From Bacillota bacterium (lineage in GTDB: Bacteria > Bacillota > Negativicutes > DSM-13327), in contig JAGFZX010000009.1 in NCBI GenBank assembly GCA_017889585.1, positions 1 to 64,000 of the forward strand: a stretch of DNA of 64,000 bases, given 5' to 3'. Numbering within the stretch: the first letter of the stretch is position 1; each line of letters starts with the position of its first letter. The position numbers and the translations under genes were made by a program. Below are positions 34,291 to 43,187 of this stretch, piece by piece. Under the pieces are notes generated by a model that saw only the letters and a list, made by a program, of their open reading frames with translations, made no database searches and was not told the DNA's origin.

Positions 34291-36348
34291 TCAAGCGATT
34301 ATTTTACTTAGATCTGCGATACGCGTGGTAAGATTTGTAATGGCTTTTAGTAATGCCAAGCGATTATTGCGCACCTCAATATCCTCAGCCATAACCATGA
34401 CTTCACCAAAGAATACATCAATAGGCTGTGCCATCTGAATCATTGTGCTTAGCACCCCTAGATAATTTTTAGCTACCAACATTTGATCAATAGTCTGACG
34501 AGCCACTGTATATTCCTGATACAAACTGCGTTCAGCTGAAGCGGCAAATAAGTTTTCATCAATAACCTCTGTTGTAGCATGCTTCATCAGATTACTAATC
34601 CTGGTAAAGGCCTGAACAGCCTTCTGCATCCCAGCCCCTGTGCCCTCAATTTCCATAGCCTTTGCACGTAGCCACGTATCATATACATCATCAGTACCAA
34701 CTGCCATTACAGCATCAATCATATCATAGCGAATTTTTTCATCAGCTAAGACATTTTTAATCCGTAAGCGGAAAAATTCTTGTATATCAGCCTGTAATTT
34801 TTCCTGTTCTGACTCGTTAATCCCCAGCAACTTCATAGTTTTTAACAAGATAGTCGATAACGATACATGATGTTTACCATCAATTAAAATATTAACAATG
34901 CCTAACGCTTGACGACGTAGTGCATAAGGATCCTGGGAGCCTGTAGGCACAAGCCCCCGGCTGAAAGTTGCCACAATATTATCTAGTTTGTCAGCAATAC
35001 TAATAACTTGCCCAGCAGGACTTGCCGGCAAAATATCGCCAGCAAACCGAGGCAGATAATGTTCAAAAATAGCCTGGGCAACTGCCGGTTGCTCACCATT
35101 AAGCAGTGCATATTCACGCCCCATGGTGCCTTGAAGTTCAGTAAATTCACATACCATTCCTGTAACAAGATCAGTCTTAGCTAGTTTAGCACTTCGTTCA
35201 ATCACTGGTTGCAAATGATCCGCAACACCGATTGCCGAAGCAATAGCAACTGCCAACGCCTCAATGCGTATTGTTTTATCATGCAAAGTGCCTAAACCTT
35301 CTTGAAAAACAATAGTTTTTAGCTTATCCAGGCGATCAATCAATTTAATTTTCTTATCTTCCTCATAGAAGAAGCGTGCATCAGCAAGCCGTGCTTTCAG
35401 CACTCGTTCATTACCATGACGAACAATATCAAGATGCTCAGCACCACCATTACGAACAGTAATAAACACTGGTAACAGTTTACCTTCTTCAGAAAATACA
35501 GGGAAGTAGCGTTGATGTTCACGCATGGGAGTAATAATAGCCTCAGGTGGTAATGACAGGTACTTAGCGTCAAACTCCCCATAGAGTGCTGTAGGATATT
35601 CAACAAGATATACTACTTCTTCCAATAAATCTTCATCAATAGTAGCTGTTCCACCTTGACTGATGGCAATCTTCTCTACTTGTTCACGAATAACCTTGCG
35701 GCGCACTTCCTGATCAACCATAACATAATTATCAGCAAGTATTGTGAAATACTCCTCAACAGAAGATATGACAAACTCACCTTTACTCAAAAAGCGATGT
35801 CCACGGGTCGTATTGCCAGTTTTGACTTCTGCCACAGTGAAAGGTACTACTTCGCAACCAAACAGAGCTAACAACCAACGAATTGGTCTTACAAACCGAC
35901 GCTCTAAATTGGCCCATCGCATATTTTTGGGAAAATTCAAACTGTCAATTATATTTATCAGCATATCTGATAATAACTCTTTTACTGGTTTTCCAACTTC
36001 ATGAACCATAGCATAAACATAACCGTCTTTTACCACAAGCTCTGTTGCTGCTACACCTTGACCACGGGCAAATCCCTGCGCGGCTTTAGTTGGGGCACCA
36101 TTTCCATCAAAGGCAATTTTTACTGAAGGTCCCTTGTTTTCACTGTTCATGTCAGTCTGTTCTTCCGCCATATCACGTACTACTAAGACTAAGCGACGCG
36201 GTGTCCCCAATACCTGAATTTCTCCATGTCCAATTCTCAGCTCAGCAAATTTCGACTTAGCAATATTCCCAAGTTGGCTTAGCACCCCAGACATAAATCT
36301 GGCTGGAATTTCCTCTGTACCAATTTCCAATAATAAATCTTTTGCCAT
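34291..36348 (-). CDS. glyS: Glycyl-tRNA synthetase beta subunit
   Basis: A 685-aa beta chain of the bacterial alpha2-beta2 GlyRS. N-terminus L-L-L-E-I-G-T-E-E-I-P-A-R, plus the family motifs P-M-R-W and M-R-E-H-Q-R-Y-F and a C-terminal anticodon-binding region (about 580-680). Works with GlyQ, 2 bases upstream in the same operon under T-box control. Confidence 0.95.
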   Translation of the reverse strand: MAKDLLLEIGTEEIPARFMSGVLSQLGNIAKSKFAELRIGHGEIQVLGTPRRLVLVVRDMAEEQTDMNSENKGPSVKIAFDGNGAPTKAAQGFARGQGVAATELVVKDGYVYAMVHEVGKPVKELLSDMLINIIDSLNFPKNMRWANLERRFVRPIRWLLALFGCEVVPFTVAEVKTGNTTRGHRFLSKGEFVISSVEEYFTILADNYVMVDQEVRRKVIREQVEKIAISQGGTATIDEDLLEEVVYLVEYPTALYGEFDAKYLSLPPEAIITPMREHQRYFPVFSEEGKLLPVFITVRNGGAEHLDIVRHGNERVLKARLADARFFYEEDKKIKLIDRLDKLKTIVFQEGLGTLHDKTIRIEALAVAIASAIGVADHLQPVIERSAKLAKTDLVTGMVCEFTELQGTMGREYALLNGEQPAVAQAIFEHYLPRFAGDILPASPAGQVISIADKLDNIVATFSRGLVPTGSQDPYALRRQALGIVNILIDGKHHVSLSTILLKTMKLLGINESEQEKLQADIQEFFRLRIKNVLADEKIRYDMIDAVMAVGTDDVYDTWLRAKAMEIEGTGAGMQKAVQAFTRISNLMKHATTEVIDENLFAASAERSLYQEYTVARQTIDQMLVAKNYLGVLSTMIQMAQPIDVFFGEVMVMAEDIEVRNNRLALLKAITNLTTRIADLSKIIA

Positions 36349-36350
36349 GA

Positions 36351-37226
36351 TTAATTGCCCTCCTTAAGCAGCGGAAATCCAAGTTTTTCCCGCTGTTCCA
36401 GATAACCTTGTGCACATAATCGTGCCATATTACGTACGCGGCCAATAAAGCCAGTACGTTCACTTACACTAATTGCACCCCGGGCATCCAGCAAGTTAAA
36501 AGTATGTGAACACTTTAGTACATAATCATAAGCCGGCAGTACATACCCTGCTTCAATAACCCGAACGGCTTCCTTCTCATACATATCAAACAACTGAAAT
36601 AATAAAGCAGTATCCGCAATTTCAAAATTATAATGAGATTGTTCTACTTCATTGCGATGAAAAACATCTCCATAAGTAATGCCAGCCACCCATTCCAGCT
36701 CATATACATTTTCTTTGCCCTGTATATACATAGCCAAGCGTTCTAAGCCATAGGTTATTTCCACAGATACAGGCTTTACATCAATACTGCCAACTTGTTG
36801 AAAATAAGTAAACTGGGTAATTTCCATACCATCCAACCACACTTCCCAGCCCAATCCCCAAGCTCCAAGAGTTGGTGATTCCCAATTGTCTTCTACAAAA
36901 CGAATATCATGTTTCGCTGGATCAATGCCTAAGCAGACCAAACTTTCCAAATAGATTTCCTGAATATTAGCTGGTGATGGCTTCATAATAACTTGATATT
37001 GATGATGTTGCAAAAGTCTATTAGGATTTTCGCCATAACGCCCATCTGCCGGGCGGCGTGATGGTTCAACATAGGCCACATTCCACGGTTCAGGCCCTAG
37101 GGCCCGCAAAAAAGTAGCAGGATTCATGGTACCTGCGCCTTTTTCTACGTCATATGGTTGCATTAGAATACAGTTTTGTTTTGCCCAGAAATTCTGGAGT
37201 GTTAAGATAATCTCTTGAAAAGTCAA
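36351..37226 (-). CDS. glyQ: Glycyl-tRNA synthetase alpha subunit
   Basis: A 291-aa alpha chain with the class II catalytic core ([47 protein letters not shown]). TTG start at 37226 behind AGGAGGCG; the frame extension to 37271 runs into the T-box terminator. Charges tRNA-Gly together with GlyS. Confidence 0.94.
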   Translation of the reverse strand: MTFQEIILTLQNFWAKQNCILMQPYDVEKGAGTMNPATFLRALGPEPWNVAYVEPSRRPADGRYGENPNRLLQHHQYQVIMKPSPANIQEIYLESLVCLGIDPAKHDIRFVEDNWESPTLGAWGLGWEVWLDGMEITQFTYFQQVGSIDVKPVSVEITYGLERLAMYIQGKENVYELEWVAGITYGDVFHRNEVEQSHYNFEIADTALLFQLFDMYEKEAVRVIEAGYVLPAYDYVLKCSHTFNLLDARGAISVSERTGFIGRVRNMARLCAQGYLEQREKLGFPLLKEGN

Positions 37227-37474
37227 AGTATTACGCCTCCTAAAAAATAAAATAAAAACCCCTTTATCCACAGTAACATATCGTTACAGGGACGAGAGGT
37301 TTAATCCCGCGGTTCCACCCTGATTGGCCATCTACGATGACCCACCTTAGGTTATAGCGAGCTTTACTCTCCTAATACAGATGTCTAACATCCACGATTA
37401 GGATTTCCTCTCGCAGCTTGGGAACGCCATTCACCTATGTATTGCTAGCTTACACTCTCCCTAGCTCGCTGACA
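37227..37474 (-). promoter_or_regulatory. Glycine T-box riboswitch leader
   Basis: On the minus strand: stem I start C-A-G-C-G-A-G-C-T-A-G-G-G, a GGC likely to be the glycine specifier in G-A-A-T-G-G-C-G-T-T, then the T-box A-G-G-G-T-G-G-A-A-C-C-G-C-G-G and a terminator stem ending in TTTTTATTTTATTTTT. Uncharged tRNA-Gly should favour the antiterminator and glyQS expression. Confidence 0.9.
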
Positions 37475-37530
37475 GAGGCTGTTTATTTTGCTCAAATGAT
37501 CGTAACATCTGGACATTATAAAACAACCTC
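37475..37530. repeat. Short MITE-like remnant, copy 2
   Basis: Ends GAGGCTGTTTA and TAAAACAACCTC; body shares CTCAAATGA and ACATTATA with the element at 23163-23330 but is 112 bp shorter. It sits in the glyQS leader, between promoter and T-box. Confidence 0.55.
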
Positions 37531-37576
37531 AGGATATTAAGGTGTATTTTTCCCGCATTGCCGTAATTTATTTAAA

Positions 37577-37605
37577 ATCATAACAAAATTGTTCTTCATT
37601 GTCAA
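37577..37605 (-). promoter_or_regulatory. Sigma-A promoter of glyQS
   Basis: Minus-strand TTGACA (37605-37600), 17-base spacer, TATGAT (37582-37577). Predicted start near 37570, giving a leader of about 340 nt up to glyQ. Confidence 0.65.
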
Positions 37606-37614
37606 TGTCTAAAA

Positions 37615-38073
37615 CTATAGCCCACTATACTTGTGATACTCTGGCCTTTTTTCAGCAGAAGATAATTCACTATCGGCTACTTCTGTTTCAATTTTGCTAC
37701 CGTCATTACGTACTACTTCAATGGTACAACGCTTAAACATTGCCACTAGCACACCTAGAACCGCAAGGTGTGGTAATACCATGGCTCCAATCGCACCGAA
37801 AGTCACAGGAATTTCTACCAATGTACGTCCTTCGCTCTTTACACTAATTTTATTTACATTACCTTCATAAATAAGACCTTTGACCTTCTCAATCACTTCT
37901 CCGGAACGCACAGAAATTTCTTCTGTCCAGTTTGTATCTTTCGTCTCATCAAGCTCTATTAAAGCTTCCAGGACATTACCTTTACTCTTTGCTAATGCTT
38001 CTTTCGCCTGACGATAGGTTACACCGGTACGATCGCGTATAATATCAATCTTTTCCAATGTGATTTCCTCCAT
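37615..38073 (-). CDS. DUF4342 protein with UBA-like domain
   Basis: A 152-aa protein. The N-terminal UBA/Ts-N-like helix bundle (V-T-Y-R-Q-A-K-E-A-L-A-K-S-K-G-N-V-L-E-A-L) is followed by the DUF4342 region with one hydrophobic stretch (about 95-118). Role unknown; possibly membrane-associated. ATG at 38073, although GGAGG directly follows it and a TTG at codon 6 is a possible alternative start. Confidence 0.7.
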   Translation of the reverse strand: MEEITLEKIDIIRDRTGVTYRQAKEALAKSKGNVLEALIELDETKDTNWTEEISVRSGEVIEKVKGLIYEGNVNKISVKSEGRTLVEIPVTFGAIGAMVLPHLAVLGVLVAMFKRCTIEVVRNDGSKIETEVADSELSSAEKRPEYHKYSGL

Positions 38074-38158
38074 GATGATAATACCCCCAATTCATGTTTT
38101 TAAGTTATTATCTCCATCTTGGCCGTAATTATTCTCTATTTTTTCAATTATAGAGCCT

Positions 38159-38899
38159 TTACAGCAGAGAAGAAACTTGTTTAATAAAATTCATGGACTT
38201 AAGAGGTTTATCTAGACAATGCATTAAATAACTCATTAATAGTTTTTCAGTTTGTATCAAAACAGTACCATTTACCGTAAAAACACCTGGATTACGCCAA
38301 TCAATATGTAATAAACATTTAATAAAATCACTTGTTTTTTTATCAATTTCTGAAAGGCCGTAATGCTCACACTGACTGCAAACACAGCCACCATCCTTAA
38401 AACTAAAATATACAGGAGAGTATAACTCCTGTCCACAAACCGTGCAACTTTCAAATTCAGGATAATAACCGGTAATAGCTAACAGCTGCCACGCTGAGGC
38501 CAGTGCCACCATGCGCGGATTACGCAGTGTAAGTATATGAAACACTTCTAGTAACAAATCAAAGACCTGGGGTTCTGGTTGCCGTTCTGGACAAAGTTCT
38601 GCCGTTAACTCAGCAATAAATGATCCATATGCCATACAATTAAAATCTTCCTGTATCTGCCTAAAAGCATGTTTAATTTCACATTGTTTAACTGAATCAC
38701 TATTTTTCCCTGGTGCTAACGTTACCTCAAGATGTGTAAACATTTGCATACCGCCGGCCAAAGGACTTTTGGGACGTCTGGCGCCATTGGCAAAGGCAAT
38801 AATTTTTCCATGTTCACGAGAAAATAAAGTCACCATCTTATCAGCATCGCCCCAATCACGTACTGCCACTAAGATGGCTTCTATTTGATATTGTGCCAT
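38159..38899 (-). CDS. recO: DNA repair protein RecO
   Basis: A 246-aa recombination mediator that loads RecA with RecR. N-terminal OB fold (Q-I-E-A-I-L-V-A-V-R-D-W-G-D-A-D-K), helical middle, and a zinc-binding set C-x2-C ... C-x2-C (about 148-175: C-T-V-C-G, C-V-C-S-Q-C). ATG at 38899 after GAGGG. Confidence 0.92.
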   Translation of the reverse strand: MAQYQIEAILVAVRDWGDADKMVTLFSREHGKIIAFANGARRPKSPLAGGMQMFTHLEVTLAPGKNSDSVKQCEIKHAFRQIQEDFNCMAYGSFIAELTAELCPERQPEPQVFDLLLEVFHILTLRNPRMVALASAWQLLAITGYYPEFESCTVCGQELYSPVYFSFKDGGCVCSQCEHYGLSEIDKKTSDFIKCLLHIDWRNPGVFTVNGTVLIQTEKLLMSYLMHCLDKPLKSMNFIKQVSSLL

Positions 38900-38959
38900 A
38901 TATCCCTCAAAAACCACACTTATTAAATTTAATTTTAGTAGATAACTAACAACAGCATC

Positions 38960-39103
38960 TCAATTTAATGGTGCTACAATCCCCTTATGATCTGACGATG
39001 TTATAGGTTGATCATTGCTTTCAGTGCATGAGCGATACATCAAATATGCCTCAATATGTCCGGTACTCTGGAAAACTTCCCACATTAAATCCCGTAATAC
39101 CAC
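38960..39103 (-). CDS. yqzL: YqzL-like small protein
   Basis: A 47-residue ORF reading R-D-L-M-W-E-V-F-Q-S-T-G-H-I-E-A-Y-L-M-Y, the pattern of the YqzL family, which sits just upstream of recO in many Firmicutes. Start uncertain: GTG at 39103 or an internal ATG at M-W-E-V. Function unknown. Confidence 0.7.
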   Translation of the reverse strand: MVLRDLMWEVFQSTGHIEAYLMYRSCTESNDQPITSSDHKGIVAPLN

Positions 39104-39181
39104 TTGACATCATCCCTTCGCACATATTTTTTTCAGCTTGACCTTTTTAACCTCCCCAGAGAAATTTAATCATACTATATT

Positions 39182-40531
39182 TTAAGCCTCGCCATCTTCT
39201 ATTTCAGGAAGTGGCACAGCTTTGACCCGTACGATACGAAAACCAGTTACTTGTAACACAGAAAAACCATACTGACCAATATTTACCGCATCTCCTATTT
39301 CTGGACGTCGCCCGAGTAGACCAAATATATAGCCACCGATCGTGTCTTCTTCATGTTCTTCCAAACGGATATCTAACAATTCGGCCACATCATCAAATAG
39401 CACCCTACCATCAAATTCATATGAGTCATCAGGCATACGCTGAATTTCCGCTTGAATGATAGCGTCATGTTCATCCTGAATATCACCAACTATTTCTTCA
39501 ATAATATCTTCTAGTGCCACGAGGCCTGCAGTCCCTCCATATTCATCAACCACTATTGACAGGTGAATTCGCTTTCGGCGCATAATCTGCAACAGTTTGG
39601 CCACTGACATGCCTTCAGGAACAACCAATATTTCTCGCATAATAGTCCTTACATCTTTTTTATCAGCATTACACAACTCAAGGTCCATTAAATCTCGCAG
39701 GTGGACAATGCCAATAACGTGGTCTTTATCATCCAAACATAAGGGGTAACGTGTATGATTGGTTTGACGGACTACTTTTAAGTTATCTTCATATGAATCA
39801 TCTGCAAACAAACAAATCATATCTTGGCGGGGTACCATGACCTCGCGCGCTATGCGATCAGCAAAATCAAAGACATTATCAATAAGGTCACTTTCCATTT
39901 GATTTAATACTCCGCCCCGATGGCTAGCGCTGACAATCATTCTTAATTCTTCTTCAGAATGAGCCAAATCAGCCTCATTGGCAGGTTTTATCCCCATAGC
40001 CAGCATAAGAGCTTTCGCTGCATAATTAAATAGTAAAATAATCGGATAGCCTAGTTTATGAAAAATGTACAGCGGCCATACACAAAGTAAAGCCATACTT
40101 TCCGACCGTTGAATAGCCATGGATTTTGGCACTAATTCACCTACGACAATATGTAGAAAAGTAATAATAGTAAATCCAATAACAATAGAAAGCGTAGTTA
40201 ATAACCAAGTAGAACCAGGAAAATAAGCAAATAGTACAGGTTCTAATAGTGCTGATATTGCTGGCTCACCAAGCCAGCCTAAACCTAAGGAAGCCAATGT
40301 AATTCCGAGTTGTGTAGCCCCAAGATAAGTATCAAAAGATGATACTACTCTTAAAGCCAATTCAGCCCGACCATTTCCTTGTTGTACCAGTTCTTCTAAG
40401 CGTGTCTTGCGAATTTTCATTAAAGAAAACTCTGCAAGTACAAAAAATCCATTTACTAAAACAAATAAAAAAGTTGCTATTAATTTTAATAAATTATATA
40501 AAGGCGACTCGATAGTGCATCTCTCCTCCAA
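39182..40531 (-). CDS. CNNM/CorC-type membrane protein (hemolysin-like)
   Basis: A membrane protein of up to 449 aa: DUF21 domain with four hydrophobic helices (about 15-200; V-N-G-F-F-V-L-A-E-F-S-L-M-K-I-R), a CBS pair (about 215-335) and a CorC_HlyC domain (about 350-435). The family is linked to Mg2+/Co2+ efflux or homeostasis. The in-frame TTG at 40531 has no ribosome binding site upstream; the good GGAGGAGA site lies inside codons 2-4, pointing to a start near codon 7 where only ATC is in frame. Confidence 0.8.
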   Translation of the reverse strand: MEERCTIESPLYNLLKLIATFLFVLVNGFFVLAEFSLMKIRKTRLEELVQQGNGRAELALRVVSSFDTYLGATQLGITLASLGLGWLGEPAISALLEPVLFAYFPGSTWLLTTLSIVIGFTIITFLHIVVGELVPKSMAIQRSESMALLCVWPLYIFHKLGYPIILLFNYAAKALMLAMGIKPANEADLAHSEEELRMIVSASHRGGVLNQMESDLIDNVFDFADRIAREVMVPRQDMICLFADDSYEDNLKVVRQTNHTRYPLCLDDKDHVIGIVHLRDLMDLELCNADKKDVRTIMREILVVPEGMSVAKLLQIMRRKRIHLSIVVDEYGGTAGLVALEDIIEEIVGDIQDEHDAIIQAEIQRMPDDSYEFDGRVLFDDVAELLDIRLEEHEEDTIGGYIFGLLGRRPEIGDAVNIGQYGFSVLQVTGFRIVRVKAVPLPEIEDGEA

Positions 40532-40895
40532 AATCTGTTATAACGAAAACTTGGCTTCGACCAAGCCTCAGCACAAGCCGAATGATATTCAACTACTAAC
40601 GCTCGAACAAAGCCTATCACATCGTCGTTGAAGCAACCTGTGAATGCTTTTTAGAATCGAGAAAGTATTCTACTTTCTAATTCCGCAAAAAAATTATTTC
40701 ACCCATTATCCACAACTCTATATACAAAACTAACCTTTAATCGTATATTCATATTCTTTACCTGTCAGCATAATAATATTAAACTCAGCCATCATAAAAC
40801 TCTATTTAACCCCTCCTTACAAATGATACCATCTCAAACCACGACCGTCAATAAAGAATGGCTATCGAGAAGCGATAGCCATTCAAAAATCTATA
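40532..40895. other. Intergenic gap with palindromic repeat, copy 3
   Basis: No gene seen. Holds the AACTTGGCTT/CCAAGCC hairpin (about 40549-40567), an ACAAGCCG block, and GAATCGAGAAAGT with ACTTTCTAATTC (40654-40684), inverted relative to copies 1 and 2. Sequence 40840-40880 contains a hairpin GGCTATCG/CGATAGCC that probably terminates era. Confidence 0.6.
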
Positions 40896-41792
40896 TCAAT
40901 CGTAACCAAAAGTGCGCAAACTGCCTTCCTTATTACGCCAGTCTTTTTTAACTTTAACCCATAAATCGAGAAAAATCTTCGATCCGAGTAAGTTTTCAAT
41001 ATCAAGACGGGCAAGCTGTCCAATTTCTTTTAACAACTGACCTTTAGCCCCTATGACAATCCCCTTTTGTGATTCTCGTTCAACATAAATAACAGCCCTA
41101 ACATACAAGGTATCATTAGGCCGATTTACTATTTCTTCAATATCTACAGCAATAGAATGAGGAATTTCATCTCTCGTCAAATGCAGAGCTTTTTCCCGAA
41201 TAAGCTCTGTGATAACGATACGCTCTGGCTGATCAGTAACCATATCTTCTGGATAGTACTGAGGTCCTGGTTCTAAGTACTTTTTGACTTCTAGAACCAG
41301 GTTATCCAAATTAGTATGCTCAATGGCCGAAATCGGCACTACGCCGGCAAAATCATAAAGTGCTGCATATTTTTGTATGATAGGAAGCAGTTTGTTTTTT
41401 TCAATCTTATCAATCTTATTGACGACCAATATGACTGGCGTTTTTATAGTTGATAACAATTCAAGTATATACCGTTCACCGCCACCAATGTCTTCCGTAG
41501 CATCAACTACAAAAAAAATAACCTCAACTTCACGTAACGTGTTTTCTGCCGCCTTAAGCATATACTCACCAAGTTTATGCTTGGGTTTATGTATACCAGG
41601 TGTATCAATAAATAAAATCTGTGCATCATTCAAAGTAAGTACACACATGATTTTGTTCCGAGTTGTTTGTGGTTTATCAGACATGATAACCACTTTTTGA
41701 CCAATCAAACTATTAATTAACGTTGACTTCCCAACATTAGGCCTGCCGATAACTGAGACAAACCCTGACTTATGTTCTGGATTAACTACCAT
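40896..41792 (-). CDS. era: GTPase Era
   Basis: A 298-aa ribosome-assembly GTPase: G1 G-R-P-N-V-G-K-S-T, G3 D-T-P-G-I-H-K-P, G4 N-K-I-D, and a C-terminal KH domain (I-G-A-K-G-Q-L-L-K-E-I-G, about 235-290) that binds 16S rRNA 3' end. Usual length; ribosome binding site GGAGAG. Confidence 0.96.
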   Translation of the reverse strand: MVVNPEHKSGFVSVIGRPNVGKSTLINSLIGQKVVIMSDKPQTTRNKIMCVLTLNDAQILFIDTPGIHKPKHKLGEYMLKAAENTLREVEVIFFVVDATEDIGGGERYILELLSTIKTPVILVVNKIDKIEKNKLLPIIQKYAALYDFAGVVPISAIEHTNLDNLVLEVKKYLEPGPQYYPEDMVTDQPERIVITELIREKALHLTRDEIPHSIAVDIEEIVNRPNDTLYVRAVIYVERESQKGIVIGAKGQLLKEIGQLARLDIENLLGSKIFLDLWVKVKKDWRNKEGSLRTFGYD

Positions 41793-41962
41793 TATAAAAT
41801 CTCTCCTGACAAATGTTTTTTCTTAGGCATCTGAAATAAAATAAGTAGTCAAAGATTCTGAGGATATTTTGTACGAGGCGAAGAACCATAGCCCGCGCAT
41901 AGTGAATTATGTAAGGGTTGTGGTTCTCAAGCAAAGCGCGAAATAGACCAGAAGATAGCTAG
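41793..41962. other. Gap with hairpin-forming repeat
   Basis: No gene seen. AGAACCATAGCCC (41881-41893) pairs partly with GGGTTGTGGTTCT (41917-41929), giving a long imperfect hairpin. It may be another dispersed repeat. Confidence 0.4.
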
Positions 41963-42346
41963 TTATTTTATTGATGATGCCGTAAATGAATAGGGCAGTA
42001 GTTCTTCTAGTGTAGCAGTATATTGCTTACCATGCAAATTACACATAATAATTTTATTGATACCAAACTCAGCCATAACTTGTCTACAGGCGCCACAAGG
42101 AGCCACCGGTTCTTGCGTATCAGCTACAATAGCCATGGCTGCAAACTCACTTTCTCCCTCTGATACAGCCTTAAAGACGGCTGTACGCTCAGCACAATTA
42201 CATAAACCATAGGAAGCATTCTCAACATTACAACCAGTATATATTTCCCCATCTTTTGTAAGCACTGCAGCACCTACTTTAAAGTTGGAATAAGGTACAT
42301 AGGCCTTTTCCCGGGCATACTGTGCCGCCACAATTAATTTTTCCAT
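41963..42346 (-). CDS. cdd: Cytidine deaminase
   Basis: A 127-aa zinc enzyme: H/C-A-E signature N-C-A-E-R-T-A-V and P-C-G-A-C-R-Q-V-M. Converts cytidine and deoxycytidine to uridines. ATG at 42346 behind GGAGAAGG; the extension to 42370 overlaps dgkA. Confidence 0.95.
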   Translation of the reverse strand: MEKLIVAAQYAREKAYVPYSNFKVGAAVLTKDGEIYTGCNVENASYGLCNCAERTAVFKAVSEGESEFAAMAIVADTQEPVAPCGACRQVMAEFGINKIIMCNLHGKQYTATLEELLPYSFTASSIK

Positions 42347-42360
42347 ATTTTCCTTCTCCC

Positions 42361-42717
42361 TTAGCGCCACAATTTCTCAAAAAACAATATATACCCGACA
42401 AACAATGAAATGATGCTTGCAATAAGTACTGCGCCAGCAGCCACATCTTTAGCTATTTTAGCTAAAGGGTGCACCTCAGGTGATACTATATCGACTAACG
42501 TTTCCACTACTGTATTCAGCATCTCGGCGACTAACACACTTGATATTGTTAATAACAAGATGAGCATTTCATAGCGATCAAGTTGCAACCACCAAGCTAA
42601 GCATCCTGCCAAACAGGCAGCAATCATATGGATTTTCATATTACGTTCATATCGGACACAATATAAGATACCCACAAAAGCATTTTTAAATGCTCGAGGC
42701 AAACGTTGCTTGTCCAT
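42361..42717 (-). CDS. dgkA: Diacylglycerol/undecaprenol kinase
   Basis: A 118-aa membrane kinase with three hydrophobic helices and the motif V-A-E-M-L-N-T-V-V-E-T-L-V-D, conserved in DgkA-type enzymes. In Gram-positive relatives it phosphorylates undecaprenol. Tightly packed between ybeY and cdd. Confidence 0.9.
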   Translation of the reverse strand: MDKQRLPRAFKNAFVGILYCVRYERNMKIHMIAACLAGCLAWWLQLDRYEMLILLLTISSVLVAEMLNTVVETLVDIVSPEVHPLAKIAKDVAAGAVLIASIISLFVGYILFFEKLWR

Positions 42718-42719
42718 AA

Positions 42720-43187
42720 TTATACACGACTAATTCCCAAAAGGGATAAAACATGTTCCTCTTCTCGCCGCATTTCCTGTTTATCTTCTTCTGTCATATG
42801 GTCATATCCTAATAAATGCAGTATACCATGTACTGTTAAGTAAGCCAATTCTCGTTCGAGGCTATGGCCATATTCTGCGGCTTGCCGAGTGGCTGTTTCA
42901 ATGGAAATAATAATGTCTCCCAATAAAACTTCCTCAGGTCCATCAATCACAACCGGCTCCTCGCCCTCATTCAAAGCAAACGATAACACATCTGTAGGAC
43001 AATCTTTACCCCGATACTCTCGGTTTAAAGCATGAATATATTCATCATTTGCCAGCACTAAACTAACCTCAGTATGAGACTGAATGCCATATACCTCAGC
43101 AGTTTTTTGCAATACCGACAGCAGTATTTGTTCCATCGACGACGTTATTATCGTCTTTTCCTGTAGGTTGTTTATTGCAATTTCCAT
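42720..43187 (-). CDS. ybeY: Endoribonuclease YbeY
   Basis: A 155-aa rRNA-maturation metalloprotein with H-G-I-L-H-L-L-G-Y-D-H zinc motif (about 119-129). It acts in 16S rRNA 3' processing and ribosome quality control. Its 5' 92 bases overlap the 3' end of pgpH in another frame; ribosome binding site GAGAGGAG lies inside pgpH. Confidence 0.92.
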   Translation of the reverse strand: MEIAINNLQEKTIITSSMEQILLSVLQKTAEVYGIQSHTEVSLVLANDEYIHALNREYRGKDCPTDVLSFALNEGEEPVVIDGPEEVLLGDIIISIETATRQAAEYGHSLERELAYLTVHGILHLLGYDHMTEEDKQEMRREEEHVLSLLGISRV

